NCBI GenBank assembly: GCA_013289835.1
Contig: JABCZG010000009.1
Span: 1 to 64,000, forward strand
Direction: 5' to 3'
DNA: 64,000 nucleotides
Source of the DNA: Acidobacteriota bacterium
GTDB taxonomy: Bacteria; Acidobacteriota; Terriglobia; Acidiferrales; UBA7541
Shown: in pieces, positions 42,971-52,743 of the stretch
How the letters are laid out: the number at the start of each line of letters is the position of its first letter
How positions within the stretch are numbered: the first letter of the stretch is position 1
Notes under the pieces: generated by a model
Databases searched by the model: none
What the model was told of the DNA's origin: nothing
The model's input: the letters and a program-made list of their open reading frames with translations, nothing else
Program-made: the position numbers and the translations under genes

Positions 42971-44386
42971 TTAGAGCGACCGCAAGAAATCGATGACTTC
43001 CTGCTGTTCCCGAGTCGTCAGCCTATTGAAATTTTCAATGACCTTATTTGCCTCGCTACCAGGGCTCTGGTGATCGCGGATGGCTTCCAGCAGGTTGGTC
43101 GTCCGTCCATCATGGAGGAAGAAGACGCGTTGCCCGAGGCCCCAGAGAGGAGCGGTTCGGAACTCGTCGGGGCCCGCGGCACCCTGAGTGATGCCGTCGG
43201 CGAGGCCTTTGCCCATGTGATGTACGATAAGGTCAGAGAAAAGATTCGCCGTCTGATTCGAAAGCGCAGCGCTCGGGCTGGTCGAAGAACCGCTCGCAAT
43301 CTTAAGGCCCGTGGTTAACGAAGGTGTATGGCAATGGACACAGCCAATCTTTGCAAAAGTGGAGCGTCCATTCGTGCTGGACGGTGTGGGGGCTGCAGGA
43401 GTGGGCGGGGCCAGCATGCGCATGAAGTTGGCAAACGCTTCGATGTCGGAGATGACGGCCGGATTGGAGGTGGCAGTAGTGGCGGGCGTTGTAAAGTTGA
43501 GTGTGTCATTCGGTGAGGGGACGAAAAGACACGTCGAAGTCTCGCCCCGCTCCTGAGGGAACAATTGGTTCGAAATTCCCATTTCCACGTTGTAGGCTTC
43601 TCCCGCGAACATGAGCAGAGATTTGTTTTGCGCCTTCCATCCGAAGCGAGTGATGGTTCCATCGTTTGCGCTGAGGTTCAGGTTCCCGCTCAGGATCGCG
43701 TTCGGGTGCCCGGAAATACCCATCGCCGACTTCTGGGTCGCGTTCGATTGCATGTTGGCAAGGATGGCAGAGTCAGGGATCGATTCAATGAGGCCCGCAC
43801 CAAACACAGGAGTCGGGATCCGGAAAATAATGTTCGGATTGCCGCCCTGGCCAGTAAGAGGAGTTCCCGCGGGCAGGAAGTCGGGTTGGGCGATGTTGCA
43901 ACCGGAGGCGTCAGTTCGGCCCGTGATCACGAAAAGGTCGTGCACTGAGCCGTCGCTGACTCCGTTGCTCTTCTTAAACCGCGCTTCGCGGACTGGACCG
44001 TTCGGCGTGATGAACCACGGCACAGTGTTCTTGGCGCCACTCAGAGTGGCAATCGCGATCAATGGATTTTGTGCCGGGCTCGTTCCGCCTGCGGCCGGTT
44101 GTGCGTGGCAAGAGAGACATTGGTTGGAGTTGAAGCGGGGCCCGAGGCCATTGTTCGAGCCGCCCGTCACGACCTCGACATCCGCGAACCGCGTCTGACC
44201 ATCCTGGAAGAACGCCGTTTCGTCCGCCGTTAGACCGTTCAGCGGAGCGCCGCCACCCGCCGGACCACCGCGTACGCCCGGGTCTACTGGAGCCGATTGG
44301 GTTTGACCAAGAGTGTAGACGCCCGTGGCCAAAACCACTGCCACGATTCCGCCGGCACAAATGCGCACAATTCTCCCCAGAGTCAT
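42971..44386 (-). CDS. Di-haem c-type cytochrome (DUF1111 / thiol-oxidoreductase-like)
   Basis: 471 residues with an N-terminal signal 'RICAGGIVAVVLATGVYTLGQ'. Two haem-binding CxxCH motifs are seen: 'NQCLSCHAQP' in the N-terminal part and 'IGCVHCHTPS' near residue 365. Family features include 'GLGPRFNSNQCLSCH' and 'EFRTAPLWGLGQRVFFLHDGRTTNLLEAI'. The family (DUF1111, di-haem oxidoredutase) is periplasmic and related to cytochrome c peroxidase folds; its electron partners are not known. ATG 44386 after GGAGG is chosen over the longer ORF start. Confidence 0.88.
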   Translation of the reverse strand: MTLGRIVRICAGGIVAVVLATGVYTLGQTQSAPVDPGVRGGPAGGGAPLNGLTADETAFFQDGQTRFADVEVVTGGSNNGLGPRFNSNQCLSCHAQPAAGGTSPAQNPLIAIATLSGAKNTVPWFITPNGPVREARFKKSNGVSDGSVHDLFVITGRTDASGCNIAQPDFLPAGTPLTGQGGNPNIIFRIPTPVFGAGLIESIPDSAILANMQSNATQKSAMGISGHPNAILSGNLNLSANDGTITRFGWKAQNKSLLMFAGEAYNVEMGISNQLFPQERGETSTCLFVPSPNDTLNFTTPATTATSNPAVISDIEAFANFMRMLAPPTPAAPTPSSTNGRSTFAKIGCVHCHTPSLTTGLKIASGSSTSPSAALSNQTANLFSDLIVHHMGKGLADGITQGAAGPDEFRTAPLWGLGQRVFFLHDGRTTNLLEAIRDHQSPGSEANKVIENFNRLTTREQQEVIDFLRSL

Positions 44387-44798
44387 CACGGTTGTCCTCC
44401 ATAGGCTGGGATTACTGGTATTGTACACCCGGTCTGCCTGCCGTCGACTGAGTGGTAAGCGCCGTGGCATAGAGTTGGATCCAAACAGCCGAGCTCAACC
44501 GCTGAGTTCAGGTGACTGCGACTGACTCCTGGCCCAGCCCCCCTCGAAGAGAGCGGAGCCGAGGTCGATTTTCAGGTAGCCGCACCTGCTGAAATGAGGA
44601 CGCCTAACTGGCACCGAGCGAAAATTGCTCAACAAAGAATGCGGATGGAAGGATGACGACAGAGGCGGCTCGGCTCGAACGCAAGAACTCCTTATATGGA
44701 GGAAAAAGAAAAACCGACTTGACACGCACCGGCCATCTCATGGAAGGACTTATGTCGTCCCGCGCAGAGTCTGCCCAAAGCTCCACGTACGAGAATAC
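44387..44798. other. Gap without a convincing gene
   Basis: About 410 bases between the cytochrome start and the small membrane-protein gene. The 60-76 residue frames here have implausible composition. No terminator hairpin with a T tract was seen; part of it must be the promoter region of the cytochrome gene. Confidence 0.4.
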
Positions 44799-44984
44799 TT
44801 ATTGGTTCCACCATAAGTACGAGATGTACCCCAAGCTGACTGCGGCCGCAATCGTGAGAACGACAAGGCAGCCACCGAAGAGAGCGTGCCAATGCGTTCC
44901 AATTGCGATTCCTAGAGTTAACATTCCCAATTTAAAAATACCGGTCTGCCACCATTTCAACGTGAAGGTCTTGAAGATATTCAT
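44799..44984 (-). CDS. Small integral membrane protein (61 aa)
   Basis: MNIFKTFTLKWWQTGIFKLGMLTLGIAIGTHWHALFGGCLVVLTIAAAVSLGYISYLWWNQ is almost wholly two membrane helices (about residues 15-32 and 35-58) with aromatic ends, a credible small membrane protein. The ATG start has no perfect ribosome site. No functional motif is present. It stands alone between the cytochrome gene and the nitronate monooxygenase gene, on the minus strand. Confidence 0.6.
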   Translation of the reverse strand: MNIFKTFTLKWWQTGIFKLGMLTLGIAIGTHWHALFGGCLVVLTIAAAVSLGYISYLWWNQ

Positions 44985-45216
44985 GCAACGCGCCTTTCTT
45001 CGGGCAGTAACCTTAACGAATTCTATCCAATCCCATTACAGACAGGCATGACCCGACATCGAGGATCGACCCGATTTCACTTGTGCGACAACGGCGTTAT
45101 ACGCCTAAGTAGTTTCCTCTCAAACCGGCCGGTGCAAAGTATGAATCAAGCACAATCCGCTGGGATGTCGCGATTTAATCAGCAGTAAAATATCTAGCCA
45201 TGTAATAATTGCATGT

Positions 45217-46641
45217 ATGGGCTGCAAACTTCCAGTCATCATCCAAGGCGGTATGGGTGCAGGCGTGTCAAGTTGGCGGCTCGCACGGGCAGTATCTCGA
45301 CTCGGTCAACTCGGGGTCGTTTCTGGTACTGCTATTGATCAGATCCTGGCAAGGCGGCTTCAGGAAGGCGACCCCGGCGGACATATGCGGCGCGGCCTTG
45401 ATCGTTTTCCTTTCCCCAAAATGGCGGAGCGCATTTGGGAAGCGTATTACATCCCCGGCGGCAAGATGGAAAACCAGCCCTATAAGAGCCTGCCGAAACA
45501 TTCCTTGGACAATCCTCGCGAACTGATCGAGTTGTGCATGGTTGCCAACTTTGTCGAGGTAAATTTAGCTCGCGAAGGTCATGAGCACCCTGTGGGGATC
45601 AACTTTCTGGAGAAGATTCAGATTCCCCACCTGCCTTCCCTGTACGGAGCCATGCTCGCGGGCGTCGGGTACGTGCTGATTGGCGCTGGCATCCCCCTTA
45701 AGATTCCGGGTGCGCTCGACCGTCTGGCCAACCATGAGCCTGCCAGTTACGAACTACGCGTTATGGGCGCAAAGAGAAGTGATGAAACAACAATCACTTT
45801 CGTGCCACGGGATTTCGCGGAGTGCGACCTTCCGCCACTGCTGCGCCCAAAGTTTCTCCCCATCATCGCCTCGAACACCCTGGCCGTTGCCTTGCTTCGG
45901 AAGGCCAACGGCAGGATCGACGGATTTGTCGTCGAAGGACCTACAGCCGGCGGACACAATGCGCCGCCGCGCGGGAATCCGGAGCGGAGCGGAGCAGGCG
46001 AGCCGATCTACGGAGAACGCGACAAAGTTGACTTGCAAGAGATGCGCGAACTGGGCCTGCCATTCTGGCTCGCTGGCGGATACGGCAGCGCCGAAAAGCT
46101 CCGCGAAGCCCTGGCTGCGGGAGCAACTGGGGTGCAAGTGGGGACCGCGTTTGCCTTCTGCGCCGAGTCGGACCTGCGCGCCGATTATAAGCAGGCACTC
46201 TTGATGAAAGCGCTTTCCGGAGAGGCCAAGGTTTTCACCGATTCTTCGGCTTCACCGACGGGTTATCCATTCAAAGTCGCGCAGTTGGAAGGCACGCTTT
46301 CGGAGCCGGAGGTTTACTTGGCCAGACCACGCATCTGCGATCTGGGCTATCTCCGCGAACCTTTCAGGACCGAAGCGGGCACGATTGATTATCGCTGTGC
46401 GGCGCAGCCGGTAAGCATATACCTTTCCAAGGGCGGAAAGATTGAGGACACGGTGGGCCGAATATGCCTCTGCAACGCGCTGGTAGCAAACGTCGGACAT
46501 CCTCAGATACACGCCGGCAAGTACGTTGAAACCGGCCTGGTCACTTCCGGAGATGATCTGCGCGAAATTCCCTCCTTTCTGCCACCAGACAGTCAGGATT
46601 ACAATGCTGCCGATGTGATTGCCAAGCTACTAGACGCGTGA
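45217..46641 (+). CDS. Nitronate monooxygenase / 2-nitropropane dioxygenase-like FMN enzyme
   Basis: 474 residues, FMN TIM barrel of the NPD family. Marks are the N-terminal 'LPVIIQGGMGAGVSSWRLARAVSRLGQLGVVSGTA', 'RIDGFVVEGPTAGGHNAPPRG' and 'LPFWLAGGYGSAEKLREALAAGATGVQVGTAFAFC'. Members oxidise alkyl nitronates; related proteins include FabK enoyl-ACP reductase and PfaD. The protein is longer than typical class I enzymes (about 350) because of insertions such as 'GLDRFPFPKMAERIWEAYYIPGGKMENQ' and a C-terminal 'GRICLCNALVANVGHPQ' region, so its substrate may differ. Single gene with no operon partners. Confidence 0.8.
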   Translation: MGCKLPVIIQGGMGAGVSSWRLARAVSRLGQLGVVSGTAIDQILARRLQEGDPGGHMRRGLDRFPFPKMAERIWEAYYIPGGKMENQPYKSLPKHSLDNPRELIELCMVANFVEVNLAREGHEHPVGINFLEKIQIPHLPSLYGAMLAGVGYVLIGAGIPLKIPGALDRLANHEPASYELRVMGAKRSDETTITFVPRDFAECDLPPLLRPKFLPIIASNTLAVALLRKANGRIDGFVVEGPTAGGHNAPPRGNPERSGAGEPIYGERDKVDLQEMRELGLPFWLAGGYGSAEKLREALAAGATGVQVGTAFAFCAESDLRADYKQALLMKALSGEAKVFTDSSASPTGYPFKVAQLEGTLSEPEVYLARPRICDLGYLREPFRTEAGTIDYRCAAQPVSIYLSKGGKIEDTVGRICLCNALVANVGHPQIHAGKYVETGLVTSGDDLREIPSFLPPDSQDYNAADVIAKLLDA

Positions 46642-46858
46642 TTTACCGTGTGACGCGGTTGGAAAGAACGCGACTGTGAATGTACTGCCAGTGGTGCATG
46701 CCAGAGTTGTTCCGTAGCCTGACACACACTGATGATCCCAACTCCTGGTTAGTGGCCTAAATCGGAAACAGACTTGCCATACCCTGCCCCGCGATTTGCG
46801 GCCCCGCGCCGCCTTGCCGTAAACTCGTCGTTCACGCACCGCGCTGGGGGATCCTTCC

Positions 46859-47887
46859 ATGCTAGTCGTCATGCAGTCGCACGCTACCGAGGAGCAGGTC
46901 CGCGCCGTTTGCAAGCGCATCGAAAGCCTCGGTCTGAAAGCTCACCCCATGCCGGGCTCCCTCCGTACCGCCATCGGCATCACCGGCAACAAAGGAGCCA
47001 TTGACCTCGGCGTCCTCGAGTCCCTCCCCGGCGTCATCGAATGCATCCCCGTCAGCAAACCATACAAACTCGTCAGCCGCGACACCAAGGAAGAAGACAC
47101 TATCCTCCGAATCCCCACGCCTTCCGGCGACGTCATCGTCGGCGGCCAGCACATCGCACTGGTGGCCGGTCCTTGCGCCGTCGAAACCGAGGAACAGTGT
47201 CTCGCTATCGCCGAACGCCTCAAGCAATCCGGTGTGCGCCTCTTCCGCGGCGGGGCCTACAAGCCCCGCACGTCCCCGTACAGCTTTCAGGGCCTCGGCG
47301 AAGACGGCCTGAAAATTCTTTCGAAAGTCCGCGCCACGCACGGCTTCGGCATCATCACCGAAGCCATTGACAACGAATCCCTCGATCTCGTCGAGGAATA
47401 CGCCGACGTCATACAAATCGGTGCGCGCAACATGCAGAATTTCTCCCTCCTCAAGCGCGCTGGCCGCGCCAAAAAACCCGTGCTCCTCAAGCGCGGCATG
47501 TCCGCTACCCTCGACGAATTTCTGATGGCTGCCGAATACATTCTCTCCGAGGGCAACTACAACGTCATGCTCTGCGAACGCGGCGTTCGAACGTTCTCCG
47601 ATTTTTCGCGCAACACTCTCGACCTCGCCGTCGTCCCCGCCGTCAAAAAACGCAGTCATCTCCCCATCCTCGTCGATCCCAGCCACGGCACCGGCAAACG
47701 CCACAAAGTTCTCCCGCTCTCGCGCGCCGCCGTAGCCGTCGGCGCCGATGGCCTCCTCATCGAAGTCCATCACGAACCCGAGAAAGCCCTCTCCGACGGC
47801 ATGCAATCCATCCTCCCCGAAGAATTCGCCATCCTCGCCGGCGAAATGCGCCAAATCGCCGCCGTCCTCCACCGCACCATTAATTGA
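46859..47887 (+). CDS. aroF: 3-deoxy-7-phosphoheptulonate (DAHP) synthase, type I-beta
   Basis: First enzyme of the shikimate pathway, condensing PEP and erythrose 4-phosphate. Residues 1-70 are the ferredoxin-like regulatory domain ('[25 protein letters not shown]'). The catalytic barrel has '[13 protein letters not shown]', '[19 protein letters not shown]', '[14 protein letters not shown]', '[13 protein letters not shown]', '[12 protein letters not shown]' and '[17 protein letters not shown]'. This N-terminal extension is typical of the Thermotoga/Bacillus-type enzyme with feedback control. Metal ligands (Cys, His, Glu, Asp) are in place. Confidence 0.95.
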   Translation: MLVVMQSHATEEQVRAVCKRIESLGLKAHPMPGSLRTAIGITGNKGAIDLGVLESLPGVIECIPVSKPYKLVSRDTKEEDTILRIPTPSGDVIVGGQHIALVAGPCAVETEEQCLAIAERLKQSGVRLFRGGAYKPRTSPYSFQGLGEDGLKILSKVRATHGFGIITEAIDNESLDLVEEYADVIQIGARNMQNFSLLKRAGRAKKPVLLKRGMSATLDEFLMAAEYILSEGNYNVMLCERGVRTFSDFSRNTLDLAVVPAVKKRSHLPILVDPSHGTGKRHKVLPLSRAAVAVGADGLLIEVHHEPEKALSDGMQSILPEEFAILAGEMRQIAAVLHRTIN

Positions 47888-47903
47888 CGACCCCACGAAG
47901 GGT

Positions 47904-48033
47904 CGTCATCCTGAGAGAGCGCAGCGAACCGAAGGATCTGACGCGATGAAGCGTCGTCATCCTGAGCGATCGGAGTGAGCCGAAGGATCAGGCCCGACGA
48001 AGGGCCGCCATCCTGAGCGAGCCGAAGGTTCTT
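47904..48033. repeat. Three tandem copies of a 'GTCATCCTGAG...GAAGGATC' dispersed repeat
   Basis: Copies at 47904-47940, 47955-47991 and about 48006-48033 (the last shortened) share CGTCATCCTGAGNGA...GAGCCGAAGGATCT. This family of repeats is widespread between genes in many bacterial genomes. It fills the aroF to alpha-galactosidase gap. Confidence 0.8.
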
Positions 48034-48132
48034 TCCTCATCCGCGTCGTGCATTTCCATTTTGCAGTTTGTATTTCCCTCACGTAGCTATACGATTTGGC
48101 CGCAAGTTTGTGACTCCGTCTAGGGAGATCCA

Positions 48133-49320
48133 ATGAACGCGCCGGCAAAGAAAGTAGTTCCACCAACTCTGCTTTTTTGCTTCGTCTTTCTTTTTTTCGT
48201 TCCACCTGCGAATGCTCAAGGTGACGGTTTAGCGCTCACGCCTCCCATGGGCTGGAACAGTTGGAACCGTTTCGCCTGCAACGTCAGCGAAGACCTCGTC
48301 AAATCCGCCGCCGACGCCATGGTCTCCAGCGGCATGAAAGACGCCGGCTACGAATTCATCGTCATTGACGATTGCTGGCAAATCAGCCGCGATTCGAACG
48401 GCAACATCGTCGCCGACGAAAGGAAATTTCCTTCCGGAATCAAAGCCCTCGCCGACTACATCCATTCGAAAGGCCTGAAATTCGGCATCTATTCGGACGC
48501 CGGCACGCAAACCTGCGCGAAGCGTCCCGGCAGCCGCGGCCACGAATATCAAGACGCCCTGCAATACGCCGCCTGGGGCGTGGATTATCTCAAATACGAT
48601 TGGTGCAACACCGGCGCCGAAAACGCCCAGGCCGCCTACACCACCATGAGCGACGCGTTGAAATCTTCGGGCCGTCCGATCGTCTTCAGCCTATGTGAAT
48701 GGGGTACCGCCAAGCCGTGGCTGTGGGCCAAAGACGTGGGCAACTTATGGCGCACCACCGGCGATATCACCGATTGCTGGGACTGCAAAAAACAATACTC
48801 CATGGGCTGGACAAAAATTCTCGACCTTCAGGATGGCCTCGAAACCTATGCAGGCCCAGGCCACTGGAACGATCCCGATATGCTCGAAGTCGGCAACGGC
48901 GGCATGACCACCACCGAATATCGTGCGCATTTTACTTTGTGGTGTATTCTCGCCGCGCCGCTTATCGCTGGGAATGATTTGAAGAACATGTCTCCGGAGA
49001 TCAAGGAAATCCTCGCGAACAAAGAAGTGATTGCCGTGGATCAGGATGCGCTCGGAATGCAAGGCCGCCGCGTCCGCAAAAAAGGCGACGCCGAAGTCTG
49101 GGCAAAGCAATTGAAAGACGGCAGCCGCGCCGTAGCCCTGTTGAATCGCGGCGCTGCCGACGCCGACATTTCCGTCGCCTGGGAAGACCTTGGCTACCCC
49201 AGCCACGTCTCCGCCAACATCCGCGATCTCTGGGCCAAAAAAGACCTCGGCAAATCCTCAGCCACCTTCTCCGCCAGAGTCCCCTCCCACGGCGTAGTCA
49301 TGTTCCGCATCACGCCGTAG
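48133..49320 (+). CDS. Alpha-galactosidase, GH27
   Basis: 395 residues with a signal peptide 'PPTLLFCFVFLFFVPPANAQ', so exported. The GH27 core begins 'LALTPPMGWNSWNRFACNVSEDLVKSAADAMVSSGMKDAGYEFIVIDDCW'. The nucleophile Asp is in 'VDYLKYDWCNTG' and the acid/base Asp in 'GHWNDPDMLEVGNGG'. A C-terminal beta domain ('VWAKQLKDGSRAVALLNRGAADADISV') completes the enzyme. It releases terminal alpha-galactose from plant oligosaccharides such as raffinose-type sugars and galactomannan. No transporter or other sugar gene is adjacent. Confidence 0.95.
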   Translation: MNAPAKKVVPPTLLFCFVFLFFVPPANAQGDGLALTPPMGWNSWNRFACNVSEDLVKSAADAMVSSGMKDAGYEFIVIDDCWQISRDSNGNIVADERKFPSGIKALADYIHSKGLKFGIYSDAGTQTCAKRPGSRGHEYQDALQYAAWGVDYLKYDWCNTGAENAQAAYTTMSDALKSSGRPIVFSLCEWGTAKPWLWAKDVGNLWRTTGDITDCWDCKKQYSMGWTKILDLQDGLETYAGPGHWNDPDMLEVGNGGMTTTEYRAHFTLWCILAAPLIAGNDLKNMSPEIKEILANKEVIAVDQDALGMQGRRVRKKGDAEVWAKQLKDGSRAVALLNRGAADADISVAWEDLGYPSHVSANIRDLWAKKDLGKSSATFSARVPSHGVVMFRITP

Positions 49321-49481
49321 CATTCATTTCCTCGCGCAATCATTGGCCAGTTCGCCCCCGGCCGGGCAAACGCCAATACGGCTGTCCTTTATCTGCTCCT
49401 CAGTACAGATGGCAGCCTCTCCCCCAGGGGGTAGCCTCCCGCGTGGGGGCTGTATCCGTCATTACGGGTATCGAAAACACT

Positions 49482-51176
49482 ATGCGAACCCTAAAACTCT
49501 CTCTCTCCACACTGGCATTTCTCATGCTGGCGCAAGCCGCAGCCGCGCAAGATCCTCCGACGATGGGCCAGGTCGTGGACAAAATCGTCGCGCAAGAGCA
49601 AACGGAAATGCAGTCCCTCCGCCAATACTCGCCGCTCGTCGAAACCTACATCCAGTATCTTCGTCCGGACAAGCATGCTGTCACGGTCCCGGCTGGCGAC
49701 AAATATTTTCTCGGCCGCGCCGAGCTCGCCAAAGGTGTGGAAGTCGAACCGCTCGTCACCGGCAAGGGATCCAAACACAGAATTCTCGGCGGCGTCAGCA
49801 ATTTCTTCTCCACGGAATTTCTCCCCCAAGGCTTTCTGCAGATGATTTTCGTTGACGTCTATAACTTCGATCGCGGTCACTACAAATTTGACTACGTTCG
49901 CCGCGAATTTCTTGGCGACGTCCGCTGCCTGGTTTTCGACGTCGATCCCGTCACCAAAAACGACAAAGGCCGCTTCGTCGGCCGCATTTGGGTCGAGGAT
50001 CAGGATTATCACATCGTGCGTTTCAACGGCGCGTATGGCGGCTCTTCGCTGATCAGCAATTACTTTAATTTCGACAGCTGGCGCGCCAACGCCGGAAAAA
50101 ATCAGTGGCTCCCCGCCTTCATTTACAGCCAGGAAGGCGATGTTCAGGACCCGCAGACCAAGCGACTGGCCTTCAAGCCGTTCCGGGCGCAGACGCGCCT
50201 GTGGGGCTACAACCTCGGCCACGTCGCGGAAGAACAGGAGCTGAACAAAGTCCTGGTCGAGGCGCCGGTGAAAGACGAAGCGGAAATCGCCAACGACTAC
50301 TCCCCTCTTCAGGCGCAGCGTTCCTGGAGCCGCCAGGCCGAAGACAATCTCGTCGAGAGCATGGAGCGAATCGGCCTTATGGCGCCGCACGGCGACGTGG
50401 ACAAAGTGCTCGAAACCGTCGTCAACAATCTTGAAGTCAGCAATAACCTGGACATCGAGCCCGAAGTCCGCTGTCGCGTGCTCATGATCTCAACGCTCGA
50501 GTCTTTCACCGTCGGCCATACCATCGTGCTCAGCCGCGGCTTGGTAGACGTGCTGCCCGACGAAGCCAGCCTCGCCGCCATCCTCGCGCACGAGCTTGGC
50601 CACGTCGTCCTCGGCCATCGCATGGACTCCCAATATGCGTTCCTCAATCGCCTGCGCTTCGACGAACGCGAAACCTTCCGCCATTTCGGCTTTGCGCGCA
50701 CTCCCGAAGAGGAGTTCGCCGCCAACCAGAAAGGCCTCGAACTCCTTCGCAAGTCGCCCTACAAGGACCAGTCCGCCACCACCCGGCTCTTTCTCCAGGC
50801 GCTCCAAAGCCGCGAGAAGGAAATCCCTGACCTTATCAGTCCCCACCTGGGCAACCGCGTCCCCGCCAGCTGGAACATCGCCGCCGCCGTTCTATCCACA
50901 AGGCCAGCGACCCCGGACCCAGCCGAGAATCCCATCGTCGCGCTCCCGCTCGGCGGCCGCATCAAGATCGAGCCCTGGAACGACCACCTCTCGCTGCTCA
51001 AGTCCCGTCCCGTCGGCCTCCTAGCCGAATCCGAAAAAATGCCCTTCGAGATCACCCCGTTCGTTCTCTACCTCACGCGCCAGGCCGAGCATCCCTTGGA
51101 TCGCACTTTGGATCACCCCTTGCCTGACCTTCCACTCCCCGTAGTCGCCCAGTCCGACCCCGCTCCAAATCCGTGA
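49482..51176 (+). CDS. Secreted M48-family metalloprotease
   Basis: 564 residues. Signal peptide 'MRTLKLSLSTLAFLMLAQAAAAQD'. An N-terminal part of about 270 residues ('FVDVYNFDRGHYKFDYVRREFLGDVRCLVFDVDPV') looks like an outer-membrane lipoprotein-sorting-type beta domain. The peptidase region has the zinc motif 'LAAILAHELGHVVLGHRMD' (HExxH), a partner region 'RTPEEEFAANQKGLELLRKS' with the third ligand, and 'HTIVLSRGLVDVL' before it, as in M48. ATG 49482 is used; the ORF-track start lies 39 bases upstream. Likely an envelope quality-control protease of the BepA type; substrates unknown. Confidence 0.85.
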   Translation: MRTLKLSLSTLAFLMLAQAAAAQDPPTMGQVVDKIVAQEQTEMQSLRQYSPLVETYIQYLRPDKHAVTVPAGDKYFLGRAELAKGVEVEPLVTGKGSKHRILGGVSNFFSTEFLPQGFLQMIFVDVYNFDRGHYKFDYVRREFLGDVRCLVFDVDPVTKNDKGRFVGRIWVEDQDYHIVRFNGAYGGSSLISNYFNFDSWRANAGKNQWLPAFIYSQEGDVQDPQTKRLAFKPFRAQTRLWGYNLGHVAEEQELNKVLVEAPVKDEAEIANDYSPLQAQRSWSRQAEDNLVESMERIGLMAPHGDVDKVLETVVNNLEVSNNLDIEPEVRCRVLMISTLESFTVGHTIVLSRGLVDVLPDEASLAAILAHELGHVVLGHRMDSQYAFLNRLRFDERETFRHFGFARTPEEEFAANQKGLELLRKSPYKDQSATTRLFLQALQSREKEIPDLISPHLGNRVPASWNIAAAVLSTRPATPDPAENPIVALPLGGRIKIEPWNDHLSLLKSRPVGLLAESEKMPFEITPFVLYLTRQAEHPLDRTLDHPLPDLPLPVVAQSDPAPNP

Positions 51177-51187
51177 TTTGGTAGCGG

Positions 51188-51203
51188 CCGGACTCGAGTC
51201 CGG
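51188..51203. terminator. 16-bp perfect palindrome after the M48 gene
   Basis: CCGGACTCGAGTCCGG follows the protease stop by about 12 bases. It could be the stem of a terminator, but there is no T tract directly after it. Confidence 0.35.
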
Positions 51204-51419
51204 TACGTCTCTCTTCTGCACTGCTAGGGGTGCTAGGCGAAAAAAGGTGGCGACCAAAAGGCAGACCCACCGTTGCAAAGTCCGCAACGATGGGCCATCC
51301 AACAGGCGTTTTTCGGAATTAGGGCGAAACCACGGGCCCGCCTGTTAAAGCAAAACGGCGTTCGTGTGGCAACGGACATATTCGGGCGAGGAACGTGGGG
51401 TTTACAACCCCCCTTCGTC

Positions 51420-51686
51420 TCAATGCCCGTGATCGCGATCGTGATCCTTACCAAACTCATGGACTTTGTAGTGCTGGCGAAATTGGCCATTGTCGCCATA
51501 TTCCCAAACGTCGCCACTACGGGCATCGAAGAATGCGTGGTTTCCCCCGCTATAGGAGAATTGGACCCCGGCGTACTTTCCGTCGGCCATGGCGGGCTGG
51601 GGTTGAAAGAGTGGTTTCAGTACGATCACCGCGAGAAGCAAAGCGATGATGGTGAGGATCGTCTTCGTGTAACGGTCAATGCGCAT
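51420..51686 (-). CDS. Small exported or membrane-anchored protein (88 aa)
   Basis: The N-terminal hydrophobic stretch 'TILTIIALLLAVIVLKPLF' is a signal anchor. The remainder 'YAGVQFSYSGGNHAFFDARSGDVWEYG' ends in a charged His/Asp-rich tail 'FGKDHDRDHGH'. The 'FFDARSGDVWEY' segment resembles short beta motifs in small exported proteins of unknown function. A GGAGGC site precedes the ATG (51686). The His/Asp tail could bind metal. No operon partners. Confidence 0.65.
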   Translation of the reverse strand: MRIDRYTKTILTIIALLLAVIVLKPLFQPQPAMADGKYAGVQFSYSGGNHAFFDARSGDVWEYGDNGQFRQHYKVHEFGKDHDRDHGH

Positions 51687-52041
51687 GCAAGTGCCTCCTA
51701 ATTTCCGCAGATTGCGGGACTTCTCCGATTCAGCATTCTTGACGCCTACATCGCCGAGTCCTTGTAAGTCGGGAGGGGAGGACTTTGAAACCGGCCGACT
51801 CTCATTTCACGAATCGCAGCGCGGCCCTCAGGGAATCACGGCACGGCGAAAATGCCGATCTTCTTGTACTCATATCAAAGGCCTTTTACCAAAGCTGTTC
51901 AATTTTATACACTGCGCATGGTAGCTTGAGCGACAAGGACGGTTCGTCGGCAAAACAGGAAGTAGTTCGGGTGCTTCCTCTTACCTGTCATCTGACCAGA
52001 ATCGATGGCACTGCGACGATGGCTTCCTGCAAGCCGACTTA
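51687..52041. other. Gap without a convincing gene
   Basis: About 355 bases between the 88-aa gene start and the end of the membrane-protein gene. The frames here (81-88 residues) have no plausible composition. An AT-richer patch near 51890-51915 may hold a promoter. No other structure seen. Confidence 0.35.
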
Positions 52042-52524
52042 TCAGGAGTGAGGCCACCCTTGCTGTGCCGTGAGTGCGCCCAGGACAACCAATGTGGTGA
52101 GCGTCAGGATGTGAAGGATCACATGTAGCGTATTCGGACGGATGCCGTTGCGTTCGGGCAGGAAAGCGTGCGTCGCGCCGAACATCACCTGATAGCGCGC
52201 CGCGCGCTCTGGCTCTCGGTGAAACAGGTATGGAATCCACCAGGCCGTCAACTCGCCAACGAATAGAAGGCCGTAGCTGATCCAGAGCCACCAGAACAAC
52301 CACGCCGGATAGGCTCTGCCAAAGTAGACGGCGCTCGCGGCGAGTCCGATCGCAAAGGGAATGAGGCTGATGAGTGTCGCAGCGATCAGTTTGCGGCCTG
52401 GGTTCGCCTCGCGAACCGCCTTTACGTCATTGAAGGTTCCCAGAGGAATCCAATCGTGCAAGGCCAGGAACAGCACGTGGAAACACTGAAGGGCCAACAA
52501 TGCGCCCAGGGCGATGGGATGCAT
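52042..52524 (-). CDS. Four-helix integral membrane protein
   Basis: 160 residues with predicted membrane segments at 'ALGALLALQCFHVLFLALHD', 'LIAATLISLIPFAIGLAASAVYFG', 'AWLFWWLWISYGLLFVGELTAWWIPY' and 'TLHVILHILTLTTLVVLGALTA'. The loop 'FHREPERAARYQVMFGATHAFLPERNGIRPNTLHV' is polar and conserved-looking. I do not recognise the family with certainty. The ATG is at 52524. It is transcribed away from the tRNA remnant and the dioxygenase gene. Confidence 0.65.
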   Translation of the reverse strand: MHPIALGALLALQCFHVLFLALHDWIPLGTFNDVKAVREANPGRKLIAATLISLIPFAIGLAASAVYFGRAYPAWLFWWLWISYGLLFVGELTAWWIPYLFHREPERAARYQVMFGATHAFLPERNGIRPNTLHVILHILTLTTLVVLGALTAQQGWPHS

Positions 52525-52664
52525 GACGATCTCGAGTTTACAGCACTGTTCCCGTCTTCCGCCTCTGCAAGGTTGCTTCTTCGGGTTAGGCCCTGATGGA
52601 TGCGCTTGTATTGACTGGGCTGGCTACGTTCCGGGTAGTCGGCAAACCGGAAGTGACCTGATGC

Positions 52665-52742
52665 CGGCAGAGGACAAGCTGAATTTGCTAGACCGTTGTA
52701 CGGGCTAACACCTGTGCCAAGGTTCGAGTCCCTCCGTCTCCG
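52665..52742 (+). tRNA. tRNA-Ser (GCT-like) remnant, 3' half conserved
   Basis: TTGCTAG, then TTGTACGGGCTAACACCTGTGCC and GGTTCGAGTCC, then CGTCTCCG reads like the 3' half of a bacterial tRNA-Ser(GCT). The long variable arm ACGGG/CCTGT pairs, the T loop TTCGAGT is intact, and CGTCTCC would be the 3' acceptor strand. A D-arm CGGC/GCTG is possible at 52665-52681. The anticodon stem does not pair, the T stem has one clear mismatch, and no correct 5' acceptor is placed. It is thus a decayed gene or the tRNA copy left at an integration site. The dioxygenase gene ends 2 bases later. Confidence 0.4.
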
Positions 52743-52743
52743 G

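Noticed and set aside
47881-48060. Possible CRISPR array from three similar units
   Set aside because: The units are imperfect, only about 50 bases apart with no distinct spacers, and match a common dispersed intergenic repeat type.
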